From contig NZ_WIDQ01000005.1 in the NCBI RefSeq assembly GCF_009495745.1, positions 233,332 to 297,331 on the forward strand: DNA of 64,000 nucleotides, written 5' to 3'. The first letter of the stretch is position 1. The number at the start of each line of letters is the position of its first letter. Shown here in pieces: positions 34,578 through 44,003 of this stretch. This DNA comes from Niveispirillum sp. SYP-B3756. GTDB taxonomy: Bacteria > Pseudomonadota > Alphaproteobacteria > Azospirillales > Azospirillaceae. A program made the position numbers and the translations under genes. The notes under the pieces are model-generated. The model was not told the origin of the DNA and did no database searches. It saw only the letters and a program-made list of their open reading frames with translations.

Positions 34578-35783
34578 TCAGCGTAGATTATCGGCGATGC
34601 TGTGCAGACCATGGGCGCGCAGCACCGCCTCCCGCTGACGCAGGCGGCGGCGGTCAACGGACTGCCGGGTCGCCTCCCCGCCCAGAATCGTGCCATCCTC
34701 GCCCGACAGGGCTATGACCAGCCGTTCCAGCAAAGCCGGGTCACGACTGGGGTCGCGGGTATCCAGCGGCTTATCCGCATTGATCTCCCGCAACAGACGT
34801 TCGGCCAACGCTGCTTGACTGAACGGCAGATGCCCTTCCTGGATCAGCCGGGCGATCTGCTTCATGGCTGGGCTGGCCAGCGGTTCGGCCGCCCGCTTGC
34901 GGCACAGCACGATATCGGCCAACCGCAACAGCGCTTCGCCCAAAGTGGGCTGCGGGGCCAGTAATTCCTGCACGACATCGGCAAAAATCAGCAGATCGGC
35001 AAGAATGGCATCCACCTGGCGGACAAGCCCATTCTCAACATTCTCCCCCGCCAGCACGGCCAGGGCCTCCACCTTGCCCAACAGGGAGCGGTAATCAAAC
35101 AGCCAGATGCTGATCAGCGAATTCAGCACATAATCGTGCAAATCGAGTGGGGCGCGCTCCAGAATATGCTGGCTGAAGCCACCCAGATCCTTGCCGCGAA
35201 AATCAGGGTAGGAACTGCGTTCAGCGGCAAAGGCGCGCGCTTTCTGCTGGGCCTGGGTGACCAGACCATCCAGCAGGGTCAGGCGTTGTTTCGGGGTTTG
35301 CCCGGCCACAGGGGCCTGTACCCCGGCAACCCGGTGCAGGGCCGCATTTACCAGCCCCTGGGCATCCTGCAGCTTGCGGATATGGCTGTAGCAATGCAGC
35401 AACTCGCTGGCGCCGATATTGTTGCGCTGAAGATAATCGCGCATCACCTGGCTGATGGTCCGGCGCCCTTCTGCCGTATAGAGATCCTCCAGCTGCTGGC
35501 ACAGCGCCACTTCGCCCACCGGCGTGCACACCGTCAGGGGCTTCACTGTGCGCAGCGGGCGCGACTGTTCATAGACCACCGTTTCAGAACCCACGCCGTT
35601 GGCCAGCGTGCGCAGCCGGACGACCTTCACATCATGCGTCTTGTCGGTGATCAGCAGATGTCTGGCCTCGGCAATCGCATCCTCTTCCGTATCGCAGAGC
35701 ATATGCAGCTGCCAGCGGTCCTCCGTTTTCAGGAAGACTTCAAAGGTCAGACGCTTGTTCCAGAAACCAAGACCGAAAAACAT
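34578..35783 (-). CDS. Conserved hypothetical protein beside the flagellar cluster
   Basis: A 401-residue soluble protein that I do not recognise. The N-terminal 85 residues look like a small alpha/beta domain (RLTFEVFLKTEDRWQLHMLC, DVKVVRLRTLANGVGSETVV). The rest is helical with HILERAPLDLHDYVLNSLIS and a Lys/Arg-rich C-terminus (RQSVDRRRLRQREAVLRAHG). No signal peptide or membrane segment is seen. Start at 35783 (MFFGLGFWNKR) follows GGGGGC; ATG at 35795 is an alternative. It points away from der and converges on sciP, so it is its own unit. Confidence 0.7.
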   Translation of the reverse strand: MFFGLGFWNKRLTFEVFLKTEDRWQLHMLCDTEEDAIAEARHLLITDKTHDVKVVRLRTLANGVGSETVVYEQSRPLRTVKPLTVCTPVGEVALCQQLEDLYTAEGRRTISQVMRDYLQRNNIGASELLHCYSHIRKLQDAQGLVNAALHRVAGVQAPVAGQTPKQRLTLLDGLVTQAQQKARAFAAERSSYPDFRGKDLGGFSQHILERAPLDLHDYVLNSLISIWLFDYRSLLGKVEALAVLAGENVENGLVRQVDAILADLLIFADVVQELLAPQPTLGEALLRLADIVLCRKRAAEPLASPAMKQIARLIQEGHLPFSQAALAERLLREINADKPLDTRDPSRDPALLERLVIALSGEDGTILGGEATRQSVDRRRLRQREAVLRAHGLHSIADNLR

Positions 35784-35868
35784 GAAAGCCCCCATGAACA
35801 GGCTTAGTCTATGGAATATAGGGGGAGAGGCAATGCACTGTTGAGCGCAGGATGAGTTCAAAAGAATA

Positions 35869-35895
35869 GCGGCGCCCCCAGGGAGGGGGCGCCGC
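35869..35895 (-). terminator. Terminator downstream of der
   Basis: GCGGCGCCCCC / GGGGGCGCCGC, an 11-bp stem, followed on the minus strand by TATTCTTTTG. Confidence 0.75.
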
Positions 35896-35926
35896 GTCGG
35901 CAATATTGCTGAAAATCATTCCCCGT

Positions 35927-37357
35927 TCAATCAAAGGGATTGGAACTGCCCTTGCGCAGCAGCATCCGGATGGGGATGCCCGGCAGATCAAAACTCTCGC
36001 GCAGCCCATTGACCAGATAGCGGGAATAGTTTTCCGGCAGATCCACCGGCTTGCTGACGAACAGGGCGAAGGTGGGCGGACGGCTCTTCACCTGGGTCAT
36101 ATAGCGAATCTTCAGACGGCGGCCATCCACCAGCGGCGGCGGGTGCGATTCCGTCATCCCCGCCAGCCAGCGGTTCAGCTGAGAGGTGGGGATACGCCGG
36201 TTCCACACGCCATAGGTGGTCACCACGCAATCCAGCAACTCATGCAGACGCTGACCCTTCAGGGCGGAAATGGTGACGGTGGGGATGCCCTTCACCTGCG
36301 GCAGCGACGTCTGCAGCCGGTCGGTCAGGCGGCGCAGAGCGGCATTCTTGTCCACCACCGCGTCCCATTTGTTGAGCGCGATGACCAGGGCGCGCCCTTC
36401 CTCCACCACCAGACGGGCGATGGTCAGATCCTGCTTGTCCAGGATACCATCGGCATCCAGCACCAGCACCACCACATGGGCCATGCGGATGACGCGCAGC
36501 GTATCCTGGTTGGCCGCCCGTTCCAGCTTGTCATCCACACGGGCCCGCTTGCGCAGGCCGGCCGTATCGACCAGCCGGATGGCCCGGCCCTTCCAGCTCC
36601 ATTCCACCGCGATGGCATCGCGGGTCATGCCGGCCTCTGGCCCGGTCAGCACCCGCTCTTCCTGCACCAGGGCGTTCAGCAGGGTGGATTTGCCGACATT
36701 CGGGCGCCCGACAATGGCCATCTGCAGGGCCTTGGGCTCCGGCTCATCCGGCACATCGTCGGTCTTCTCCGCGGCGATGGCTTCAACCAGATCGTCCTCG
36801 GGCAGGTCGTCTTCGACCTCCTCCTCCTCCGGCGCCGGTTCTTCCTTCGGCATATGTGGCAGCAGGGCATCCACCAGATCGGCCATGCCCTCGCCATGTT
36901 CGGCCGACAGCGGAACCGGTTCACCCAGGCCCAGCTCATAGGCCTCAATCAGGCCCGGCTGGCTGGCCGCACCCTCACACTTATTGGCCACCAGGATCGT
37001 CGGGGTCTTCACCCGCGCCCGCAGCCAGGCGGCAAAATGCTTGTCCATCGCCGTGACGCCGGCACGGGCGTCAATCAGGAACAGGCAGACATCGGCACGT
37101 TCGATGGCACGCTCGGTCTGGACGCGCATCCGCGCCTCCAGGCTGCCATCGAACACATCTTCCAGACCGGCCGTATCGACCACCGTGAATTCCAGCCCAC
37201 CGACTCGACCATCGGCCGCGCGCCAGTCGCGGGTCACGCCCGGCGTGTCATCAACCAGGGCGATCTTCTTGCCGACCAGCCGGTTGAACAGGGTGGACTT
37301 GCCGACATTCGGGCGCCCGACAATGGCGACCGTCAGCCGGTGCGTGGCCTTTATCAC
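35927..37357 (-). CDS. der: Ribosome biogenesis GTPase Der (EngA)
   Basis: A 476-residue double GTPase. Both G domains begin with [11 protein letters not shown] or [11 protein letters not shown] and have DTPG/DTAG and NKC/NKWD motifs. They are joined by an acidic linker ([18 protein letters not shown]), and a C-terminal KH-like domain follows ([20 protein letters not shown]). It is required for 50S subunit maturation. It starts 14 bp after bamB, and the YfgM-like gene, bamB and der keep the order usual in proteobacteria. Confidence 0.97.
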   Translation of the reverse strand: MIKATHRLTVAIVGRPNVGKSTLFNRLVGKKIALVDDTPGVTRDWRAADGRVGGLEFTVVDTAGLEDVFDGSLEARMRVQTERAIERADVCLFLIDARAGVTAMDKHFAAWLRARVKTPTILVANKCEGAASQPGLIEAYELGLGEPVPLSAEHGEGMADLVDALLPHMPKEEPAPEEEEVEDDLPEDDLVEAIAAEKTDDVPDEPEPKALQMAIVGRPNVGKSTLLNALVQEERVLTGPEAGMTRDAIAVEWSWKGRAIRLVDTAGLRKRARVDDKLERAANQDTLRVIRMAHVVVLVLDADGILDKQDLTIARLVVEEGRALVIALNKWDAVVDKNAALRRLTDRLQTSLPQVKGIPTVTISALKGQRLHELLDCVVTTYGVWNRRIPTSQLNRWLAGMTESHPPPLVDGRRLKIRYMTQVKSRPPTFALFVSKPVDLPENYSRYLVNGLRESFDLPGIPIRMLLRKGSSNPFD

Positions 37358-37371
37358 TTAAAACACTCCAA

Positions 37372-38784
37372 TTACTGATAGGCGACCACGTCGCCGTCGT
37401 CGGTGAGAATATACAGGGTCTCACCGGCAACGACAGGGGCCTGGATCGCAGGGCCGGGCAGCTCTGTACGCCGGATCACCTTGCCATCCGTCACCGACAG
37501 TTCCACCATCTGACCGGTGCTGTTGGTCAGGATCAGGCGGCCCCCCGCCACCAGCGGGCCGGTCCACAGGATCGGGTCTTCCCGGTCCTCCGGATCTTCA
37601 TAGCGATCCAGCTCGGCAATCCAGCGGACACGGCCATCCTTGCGGGTCAAGGCCACAACCTGGCTGTCATTGGTGGTAACGAACACCCAGTCGCCCACCA
37701 CGGCCGGGGTGGTGATGCCGCCAATATCCTGTTCCCAGACGCGCTGGCCGGAGCGGATATCGATGGCGGCCATGCGGCCGGAATGGCTGATGGCATAGGC
37801 CACGCCATCGGCAATCACCGGCAGACCACGAATGTCAGCCAGACCGGTCAGGTTCTCACCCCGGCGCACCGATGCCAGACTGTCCTGCCAGGCCTGACGG
37901 CCATTTTCCACGCGCAGGGCGAAGACCTCGCCGGAGGAATAGGGGACAATGGCGGTGTCACCCTCAATCGCGGCGGCAGAGCCGCCCAGCAGGGCCGCCG
38001 GCTCCAGGAAGCCGGTATGATACCATTCCAGCGCCCCCGTCTCCGCATTCAGGGCGATCAGCTGGTTATCCACTGCCGAGACGAAGACGCGGTTATCCAC
38101 CACCGTCGGAGCGGAGCGGATGGGACCGGCGATTCGCCGCCGCCAGACCACATCCCCCTTGTCGACATCCAGGGCCACCGCCTCACCAAAGCCGTTGGTG
38201 GCGTACAGGCGGCCATTGGCGAACGTCACGCCACCGCCAAAGGCCTCGCCATCCTGCTTTTCCCGCAGGATGTTGCGGCGCCAGACGCGCGCCCCGCTCT
38301 TGGCATCAAAGGCGTGCAGATCATAATCCGTGTCCAACACGTAAAGCCGGCCATTGGCCACCACCGGGCCGGCCAGCAGACGCGCGCTGGAAGAGGAACC
38401 CTGGATGCTGGCCGACCAGACGCGGCGCAGCGGACCATTGCTCAGGGCCACATTACCGGGATAGTGCGCCGGGTTGCCGCCGGGCTGCGCCCAGTCGGCG
38501 TTGGCCTGGGCTTCCGGCAGGGCGACCGCCTGATCCGCCACCTGGGGATCGACTTCCAATTGCTGCTGAAGCTGCAGCACGGAGATGCGGTTGCCGCCCA
38601 GCTTGGGGCCCTTATCCTCGCTGAACCAGTCGCCGATACCGCAGCCGGACAGCAGCAGACAGGCAAGCAAGGGCGCCGCCACCCGGCGGGCCATCACATA
38701 ACGGGAAGACCGGGCGGAAAACGTGGCGCGCGGGGCGCCGAAACGGGTGCTGCTGACCATGATATCCTGGTTCTCGGGCGTCAT
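37372..38784 (-). CDS. bamB: Outer-membrane assembly lipoprotein BamB
   Basis: A 470-residue beta-propeller lipoprotein. The lipobox LLACLLLSGC lies unusually far in (about residue 49), suggesting that the true start may be ATG at 38694 (MARRVAAPLL) or 38760. Repeated PQQ-like blades read GRLYVLDTDYDLHAFDAKSG, NRVFVSAVDNQLIALNAETG and DWVFVTTNDSQVVALTRKDG. BamB helps the BAM complex insert barrels into the outer membrane. The start given overlaps the upstream gene by 4 bp. Confidence 0.92.
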   Translation of the reverse strand: MTPENQDIMVSSTRFGAPRATFSARSSRYVMARRVAAPLLACLLLSGCGIGDWFSEDKGPKLGGNRISVLQLQQQLEVDPQVADQAVALPEAQANADWAQPGGNPAHYPGNVALSNGPLRRVWSASIQGSSSSARLLAGPVVANGRLYVLDTDYDLHAFDAKSGARVWRRNILREKQDGEAFGGGVTFANGRLYATNGFGEAVALDVDKGDVVWRRRIAGPIRSAPTVVDNRVFVSAVDNQLIALNAETGALEWYHTGFLEPAALLGGSAAAIEGDTAIVPYSSGEVFALRVENGRQAWQDSLASVRRGENLTGLADIRGLPVIADGVAYAISHSGRMAAIDIRSGQRVWEQDIGGITTPAVVGDWVFVTTNDSQVVALTRKDGRVRWIAELDRYEDPEDREDPILWTGPLVAGGRLILTNSTGQMVELSVTDGKVIRRTELPGPAIQAPVVAGETLYILTDDGDVVAYQ

Positions 38785-39443
38785 TTCGGCGCCGCGAACA
38801 GCGCGGCGAGTTCGGTGGCACGGCTGCGCACGCCCTGCGGGGCCTGGGCATCCTCGGCAAGCTGCTTGAACAGCTGTTCGGCGCGGGCATTATCGCCCGT
38901 CTTGGCGGCCAGCAGGCCGGCCACTTCGGTGGCAGAAGCCCGCCAGGGGTTGCCGGCCGTCAATAGCGGGGCAATGCGCTGGACCAGCTTGGCCGGGTCG
39001 CCCGCATCCATCTGCAACTGCACCGACAGCAGGGTCGCCATGTCGCGCAGCAATGCGTCGCTCTCCCCACTGCCGGCGATCTGGTCGTAAAGCGCAATGG
39101 CCTCGTCCCGCTGCCCGTTTCGGGCGCGCAGGCCCGCCTCATACAGGCGGGCAATGACGGCCTGGCTCTGCCCCAACTGGCTGGCAGCGGCGGCCAGCGC
39201 ATCGCCGGCGACCTTCACATCAGGCGCGCCTTCTTCCGGCCGGGCCTTGGCCAGCGCCGCGCTCAGCACGGCGGTACGCTTCTCCATCTCATGGGCGCGC
39301 CACTCTTTCCAGCCTACATAGCCGGCTGTGGCCACCACGATCAGAACGGCCCCACCCACCACAGTCGCGCCATGGCGCTTCCAGAAGGAGACCAATTGAT
39401 CGCGACGGAGATCCTCGTCAACTTCGCGAAAGATGTCGGACAT
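38781..39443 (-). CDS. YfgM-like TPR membrane protein
   Basis: A 220-residue protein that begins MSDIFREVDEDLRRDQLVSF, has one membrane helix at about residues 26-44 (ATVVGGAVLIVVATAGYVGW) and a large extracytoplasmic helical repeat domain. This matches the tetratricopeptide_2-like/YfgM family that associates with SecYEG and periplasmic chaperones. Conserved order with bamB and der supports it. It overlaps bamB by 4 bp and is the first gene of the operon. The 290 bp upstream hold no recognisable gene. Confidence 0.88.
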   Translation of the reverse strand: MSDIFREVDEDLRRDQLVSFWKRHGATVVGGAVLIVVATAGYVGWKEWRAHEMEKRTAVLSAALAKARPEEGAPDVKVAGDALAAAASQLGQSQAVIARLYEAGLRARNGQRDEAIALYDQIAGSGESDALLRDMATLLSVQLQMDAGDPAKLVQRIAPLLTAGNPWRASATEVAGLLAAKTGDNARAEQLFKQLAEDAQAPQGVRSRATELAALFAAPK

Positions 39444-39704
39444 GCATCACCCTCGGCCGGTCGCCGAACCGAATAAACAAAGGGGGGCGATACCAGACAC
39501 CCCGCCCCGGGTCAAGGCGGCTGCCCCTTCCCTTCACCGCCCTTGCACGACCGGGACGGATAATCCCAGCGGCAAAGACGGCCATAACAATACGATGCTT
39601 TCAGGCAATTGCGGGGCAAAAAGCGAACTGCCAGCGGATTTCGCCAAGGCGGAGCCATCCGCCAGACACGGCAAGCATGATGGGCAAAGCGGTATCGACG
39701 GGTC

Positions 39705-39736
39705 ATGCCAAGGGTCATGGACATGACCCTTGGCAT
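39705..39736. other. Perfect inverted repeat at the end of the LuxR gene
   Basis: ATGCCAAGGGTCATG / CATGACCCTTGGCAT, 15-bp arms two bases apart. It touches the stop codon of the LuxR gene (39736-39738). No T-run, so it is a candidate 3-prime stabiliser, weak terminator or binding site. Confidence 0.6.
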
Positions 39737-40401
39737 CAGTTCCCCACCGGCTCCGGCGGATTCAGGTTCAGCCAGTCGGCCGCCACCATGGCCTGGGTGC
39801 GATTACGGACCCCCAGCGCCTTGAAGATAGCGGTGATATGAATCTTCACCGTTCCGACCGTCAGATCAAGCGCTTCAGCGATCTCGATATTGGAGCGCCC
39901 CTGGCGGATCATCACCAGGATTTCCCGCTGCCGGGGCGTCAGTTGCTTGCCCCCATCCTCCCGGAAGAATCCCGCCGGAACCGGCCCGGCCACGGTCATC
40001 AACGGTTCCCCGCCCGGACGCATTGCCACAACCGGTGGCACAAAGATGCCTCCGTCTGCAACCACCTGAAGGGCGCTGGCCAGTTCTGCATCCACATCGC
40101 TGCGTCGCACATAGGCCCGCGCCCCCTCACCCAAGGCTGCACGCATCCGTTCTGGATCATTCCCCCCCAGGGCGATCAGCGGCAAGGCTGGACAGGCGGC
40201 AACGAAATCCCTGATGGCCCCGCGCGACACCATGGTCGTGGACAAGACGACGATATGGCCGTCGCCCCCCGCCCCCGCCAATGCGCACGCCTCCGCCAGA
40301 TCCGCCACATCATCCACACGGTCCGTGAAGCCGGCGCGCCGGGCAATCTGCCGAACCCGCTGGCAAAAGCCAGCCTCATGATCGATTAATAGAATACGCA
40401 T
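39736..40401 (-). CDS. LuxR-type regulator with pseudo-receiver domain
   Basis: A 221-residue NarL-like protein. The C-terminal LuxR helix-turn-helix is standard (LTPRQREILVMIRQGRSNIE, VGTVKIHITAIFKALGVRNR). The N-terminal receiver has lost the phospho-acceptor Asp (IVVLSTTM where LLLDL is expected) and the conserved Lys (AYVRRSD). It should therefore work without phosphorylation, perhaps by ligand or protein contact. It is divergent from a second LuxR-type gene across 460 bp and belongs to a group of three such regulators. Confidence 0.88.
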   Translation of the reverse strand: MRILLIDHEAGFCQRVRQIARRAGFTDRVDDVADLAEACALAGAGGDGHIVVLSTTMVSRGAIRDFVAACPALPLIALGGNDPERMRAALGEGARAYVRRSDVDAELASALQVVADGGIFVPPVVAMRPGGEPLMTVAGPVPAGFFREDGGKQLTPRQREILVMIRQGRSNIEIAEALDLTVGTVKIHITAIFKALGVRNRTQAMVAADWLNLNPPEPVGN

Positions 40402-40864
40402 TCGCTCCGACCCCTTGGGTCATCCCGCAACTTGTCATGGGTGGAGCGGGATGGCACTGGCTCACTATACACGGGGTTTCGCGCTCCTACAATTTTATGC
40501 ATCAGCAAAATGCAAAATCTTTGAGTGCATCGTGAAAGCATCGCGCTCAACCGTAACGGGCCGTTAACCGACTTTGCCGACAAACAGTGAACGAAGGCAA
40601 ATCTACGCCCAATGATGGCCAATAGAATATCAATAGGCATTAACCAAGATTAGATATCTCCCAACGGGTTAGGTCATGAAACACCGAATCTCCCATTTGC
40701 CCATCTTGCGACGCCAGTTATTAAGACATTCTATAGCATACATGTCATAAATTTCGGGGACGTCCCATGCAACCCACCACCGTGCTGCCCCCGCCCCAGA
40801 AAGCATACTATAATATGATGTGGTCAATAGGGTCATGCTCTCGCCCTGTCCGGGAATGCTGAAT
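40402..40864. other. Intergenic region between two divergent LuxR regulators
   Basis: About 460 bp without a convincing gene. It is locally AT-rich and contains GTAA-N7-TTAA at 40553-40567, 7 of 8 matches to a CtrA box. Short open frames here lack codon bias and homology signals. Confidence 0.6.
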
Positions 40865-41506
40865 ATGACATCCCGAGTGGCCATTCTGGTTTCCAGCGGG
40901 TCAGCCCATTCGGCACTGAAGGAGGGGTTACAGGATTGCATGGCGGAAGTGGCGCATTATCCGACCGTGGGCGCTCTGCTTCAAGCGGGCAGCCTACCCG
41001 ATATCCTGTTGATCGACCTGCCCCATTTCAGCATTCTGCGGGGGCGTGAGCCGGTAGCTTGCCTGCGCCTTTCACGGCGGGGGCGAATCCTGCTGGTGCT
41101 GTCGTTGTCGGATACGCTGGCCGCCGCCCCTTTGCTGCCCTTCGCAGATGCCTGGATTTTCACCGACGCGATCGGCGGCCGAGCGCAGCCGCTGATCGCG
41201 CTGGGGCGGGAGGCCCATACCGCCCTGCCGGCGCAGCTGCTCAGCCAGGCGGGAATCGATCAGATGCGGCTGACTCTGCTCGACCGGCTCTCCCCGGCGG
41301 AACATCGTTGTCTGCTGGCTTTGGGACAGGGGCTTAACAACAAAGATATTGGCAAAGCGCTGGGCCTGCCAGAGACAACGGTCAAATCACTGGTACGATC
41401 AATGCTGAGTCGGCTGAATTTTCGCAACCGCACAGAGGCAGGCGTCTTCTCAGCCCGCAATCAGGACGCGATCAACTCCACATCTCCCGGCAATATCCTT
41501 CACTGA
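40865..41506 (+). CDS. LuxR-type regulator with degenerate receiver
   Basis: A 213-residue NarL-like protein. The C-terminus has a LuxR helix-turn-helix (LSPAEHRCLLALGQGLNNKD, ETTVKSLVRSMLSRLNFRNR). The receiver keeps an Asp (ILLIDLP) but lacks the N-terminal acidic pair (VAILVSSGSAH) and the Lys (AWIFTDA), so normal Mg-dependent phosphorylation is doubtful. Start is uncertain: ATG at 40856 and 40865 are both possible and neither has a strong ribosome-binding site. It converges with the third LuxR gene. Confidence 0.83.
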   Translation: MTSRVAILVSSGSAHSALKEGLQDCMAEVAHYPTVGALLQAGSLPDILLIDLPHFSILRGREPVACLRLSRRGRILLVLSLSDTLAAAPLLPFADAWIFTDAIGGRAQPLIALGREAHTALPAQLLSQAGIDQMRLTLLDRLSPAEHRCLLALGQGLNNKDIGKALGLPETTVKSLVRSMLSRLNFRNRTEAGVFSARNQDAINSTSPGNILH

Positions 41507-41539
41507 AAGGGCCCCCCGATATGTTGGGGGGCTGCCAGA

Positions 41540-42238
41540 TCAGCCGGCGGCGGCCAGGGACGGGATATCACCCGCACTGCCATCCAGTTCCCCCGCGATC
41601 CCATTGTTCAGCGCCCAGATGGCGGCCTGGGTCCGGTTGGAGGCATTGATCTTCCGCAGCAGGCTCTTCAAATGCACCTTCACCGTGGCTTCGGTGATGG
41701 AGAGCTGGTTGGCGATCATCTTGTTGCTGTCACCGCTCAGCAGGCAGCGCAGAATCTGCACCTCACGCTGAGACAGGCCCTTGCGGGAGGTGGGCATTGC
41801 CGGAGCAGGCGCGGTCGATACCCGCCCGCTGATCAGCAGGGCCGCCAGATGAGTGGGGAATACCTTTTCCCCCAACATTACCAGCCGCAGCGACTGGGTC
41901 AGCGCATCGGAAGAAAGATCCTTCATCAAATAGCCATCGGCCCCCGCCTCCAGCGCACTTGAAAGCCGGCGGGTGCACAGTTCGGATGTCAGCACCACCA
42001 TGCGGGCGTCAGGCAGGGCATGGCGCAGACGGCGCAAGGCCTCGGCCTCGTCGTCGCCCCCCGTTGCCAGATCAAGCAGAACCAGTTCCGGCTTGTGCCC
42101 CTGTTCAGCCACCTGAAGCCCTTCACGCACATTGCCGGCCTCTGCTGTGATCTGGAACGGCGACTCCTCCAGCAGACGCTTCAGCCCCTCACGGAACAGC
42201 TTATTTGCATCGATGAGAAAAGTGCTGACATTGTCCAT
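41540..42238 (-). CDS. LuxR-type (NarL family) response regulator
   Basis: A 232-residue response regulator. The receiver is complete: STFLIDANKLFREG, phospho-Asp in LVLLDLATG, Thr in VVLTSE and Lys in YLMKDLS. The C-terminal LuxR domain has LSQREVQILRCLLSGDSNKM and EATVKVHLKSLLRKINASNR. Unlike the two neighbouring LuxR proteins it should be phosphorylated, though no kinase is encoded nearby. Start at 42238 follows CAGGAG at 7 bp. It is transcribed from the long AT-rich region upstream of it. Confidence 0.9.
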   Translation of the reverse strand: MDNVSTFLIDANKLFREGLKRLLEESPFQITAEAGNVREGLQVAEQGHKPELVLLDLATGGDDEAEALRRLRHALPDARMVVLTSELCTRRLSSALEAGADGYLMKDLSSDALTQSLRLVMLGEKVFPTHLAALLISGRVSTAPAPAMPTSRKGLSQREVQILRCLLSGDSNKMIANQLSITEATVKVHLKSLLRKINASNRTQAAIWALNNGIAGELDGSAGDIPSLAAAG

Positions 42239-42918
42239 TGCCATCTCCTGCGCATCTTGGGTCCCGTCATAAACGGGGGTCTCCAGCCATGGCCTTCTCC
42301 ATCCGGGAAAGCCTTCCGAGCACCAGCCTTGGAGCCAACGCGCCGGAATGCCCAAATGAGCGACCCACTTTCGGCTTGAACCTTACCCCGGAAAGTACGG
42401 AACTGAATATCTCTCGAAGGCAGTAATTGCTGTCAGCTTTAGGCATATGCCAGAAAAATTGCCCCATTTTTGTCCCAATGATCGTCAACCAATAAGAAAT
42501 ACTATATGTAACAAGTAAATTTTACCGCATTAAATCCAGATATCTAATTTTTTGTAGAATTTCATAATCGATAATTTTGACATATGTCACATTTTAACTT
42601 AACCAAATTAACTATATTTTTTTACCACAATTCACGAAATTGGTAAAAATTCAATTCAGTACACCCGATCTACATGATCAGCAGCGGGCGGGCGCCCAGG
42701 CGACCCGAAAGGGGCAAAATACCGCCTATGACCCGCCATATTTCCGCCCCAACCGGGGGCCTATGCCCCTATACTTCCGGGGTAAGGGCAGCATCCGCTG
42801 TGACCTTTTCGTGGCGCGATTTCGGAGGCAGCACCCTTTTTCGGATATTTCCGCTACCCCGGAAGCGATGAGCACGGGGCTCCGACGCCCCCTTGCATAA
42901 GGGGCCCTGCTCCGCGCT
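42239..42918. other. AT-rich intergenic region between luxR-type gene and otsB
   Basis: About 680 bp without a supported gene. From about 42440 to 42660 the sequence is much poorer in GC than its surroundings, with repeated TTAA. It contains the perfect palindrome TGACATATGTCA (42578-42589) overlapping TTGACA. A hairpin GCCCCC-N8-GGGGC at 42887-42905 lies just beyond the otsB stop. Confidence 0.65.
42578..42589. promoter_or_regulatory. 12-bp palindrome, candidate operator
   Basis: TGACATATGTCA in the AT-rich upstream region of the LuxR gene at 41540-42238, overlapping a perfect -35-like TTGACA on the plus strand. Symmetry suggests a dimeric regulator site; which one is not known. Confidence 0.35.
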
Positions 42919-43734
42919 TCACCCTGCCGTTGCAGCCAGACGGCGCTCGCCCAGACGCTGAAGCAACCATTCCACCGCTCCCACGTCGGGAATATGCAGA
43001 TCGGCAGCGGTGGGCTGGTCGGGCGCCCCTACCCGGACTCCCAAACCGGTCCCCGCCACGGCGCGGAAACCATCCTCATCCGTCACATCATCGCCCAGGA
43101 ACAAGGGCGGATGACCGGCCAGCAGGTCGCCCAGCAGCCAGCCGATGGCCGATCCCTTGTGCCAGTCCAGTACCGGCCGCAGTTCGTGCATTTCCTTCCC
43201 ATCCATATGGCGCAGGCTCGGCTCCCCTGTCAGCACTTCGCGGACAATGGCGGCGACATGCGGCTTCGCCGCCGGGGCCACCAGCCGCGTATGCACGGTA
43301 ATGGCATAGCGTTTGGATTGCACAAAGGCGTTGGTGATGGACGCCAGCTCGTTCTCCAGCCGGGCAGCGGCCCGCTGGATGGCAGCGCGAAAAGGCTGCC
43401 CAGGCTGGTAGACCTGATCGGGGGTGGCGATATCCAGCCCGTGGCTGCCGACATAGATGATATTGTCGATGGCGACCAGCCGCCGCACATCCTCCACATC
43501 GCGCCCACTCACAATGGCCAATGGATACAACCCAGCCAGATGGCTCAGCAGGTCATGCATGGTGGGGGTCAGGAATGCTTGATCCGGACGGTCCACGATT
43601 GGTGTCAGTGTCCCGTCATAATCCAGCAGAAGCGCGACAGGCTGGCTGGACGCCCGCTCCAGACCTGCGATACGCGCAAGGACTGCATCGACGGAACACA
43701 TAGCTTCTGGTGAGATGGAAGGCGGATACATCAT
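42919..43734 (-). CDS. otsB: Trehalose-6-phosphate phosphatase
   Basis: A 271-residue HAD-family phosphatase. Motif I is LLLDYDGTLTPIVDRPDQAF; YVGSHGLDI and the C-terminal FLGDDVTDEDGFRAV (motif IV) are typical of OtsB. It dephosphorylates trehalose 6-phosphate to trehalose, an osmo- and desiccation protectant. The partner synthase OtsA is not encoded in the window, which is less usual as the two are often paired. Start at 43734 (MMYPPSIS) follows AGGATCAGAG. Confidence 0.93.
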   Translation of the reverse strand: MMYPPSISPEAMCSVDAVLARIAGLERASSQPVALLLDYDGTLTPIVDRPDQAFLTPTMHDLLSHLAGLYPLAIVSGRDVEDVRRLVAIDNIIYVGSHGLDIATPDQVYQPGQPFRAAIQRAAARLENELASITNAFVQSKRYAITVHTRLVAPAAKPHVAAIVREVLTGEPSLRHMDGKEMHELRPVLDWHKGSAIGWLLGDLLAGHPPLFLGDDVTDEDGFRAVAGTGLGVRVGAPDQPTAADLHIPDVGAVEWLLQRLGERRLAATAG

Positions 43735-43928
43735 CTCTGATCCTGGCGTGACGGAAAATTCTCATGGCTAAGAGCGACTTAACGCCCAAACCCTCTGAGT
43801 GTTCCGCCACCCTGCCCCGAACCGGCGCAAGATGATACCGCTATGTTGATCATATAAATGGCGACGGCCCCGTAAAGGGGCCGCCAAAACACTTGCCATT
43901 CCCAGCACCCAAGGGCATATTGTGCATC

Positions 43929-44003
43929 GCAGCACATGTGCTGCTTGCCCTTTTCGGGCGTTTCCTCCCTAAACTCAGGCCGCTCCCGTAGCGGCCTTTT
44001 TCT
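43929..44003 (+). ncRNA. MmgR-like small RNA (alpha-r8 / suhB family)
   Basis: About 75 nt. A 5-prime palindrome GCAGCACATGTGCTGC (43929-43944), a small hairpin GCCC-TTTTC-GGGC (43947-43959), then single-stranded TTTCCTCCCT (43961-43970) and a terminator AGGCCGCT / AGCGGCCT with TTTTTCTTTTT. The exact decamer UUUCCUCCCU placed just before the terminator stem is the signature of the MmgR sRNA family of alphaproteobacteria; it can pair with ribosome-binding sites. A possible -35 (TTGCCA, 43893) and an AT-rich -10 area precede it. In Sinorhizobium MmgR limits polyhydroxybutyrate accumulation. The 5-prime end is estimated. Confidence 0.8.

Noticed and set aside
40669-40941. 90-residue minus-strand open frame
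   Set aside because: Overlaps the start of the LuxR gene at 40865 in antisense and shows no coding signal.
42640-42900. 86-residue open frame
   Set aside because: Atypical composition, no ribosome-binding site, no recognisable motif; lies in regulatory DNA.
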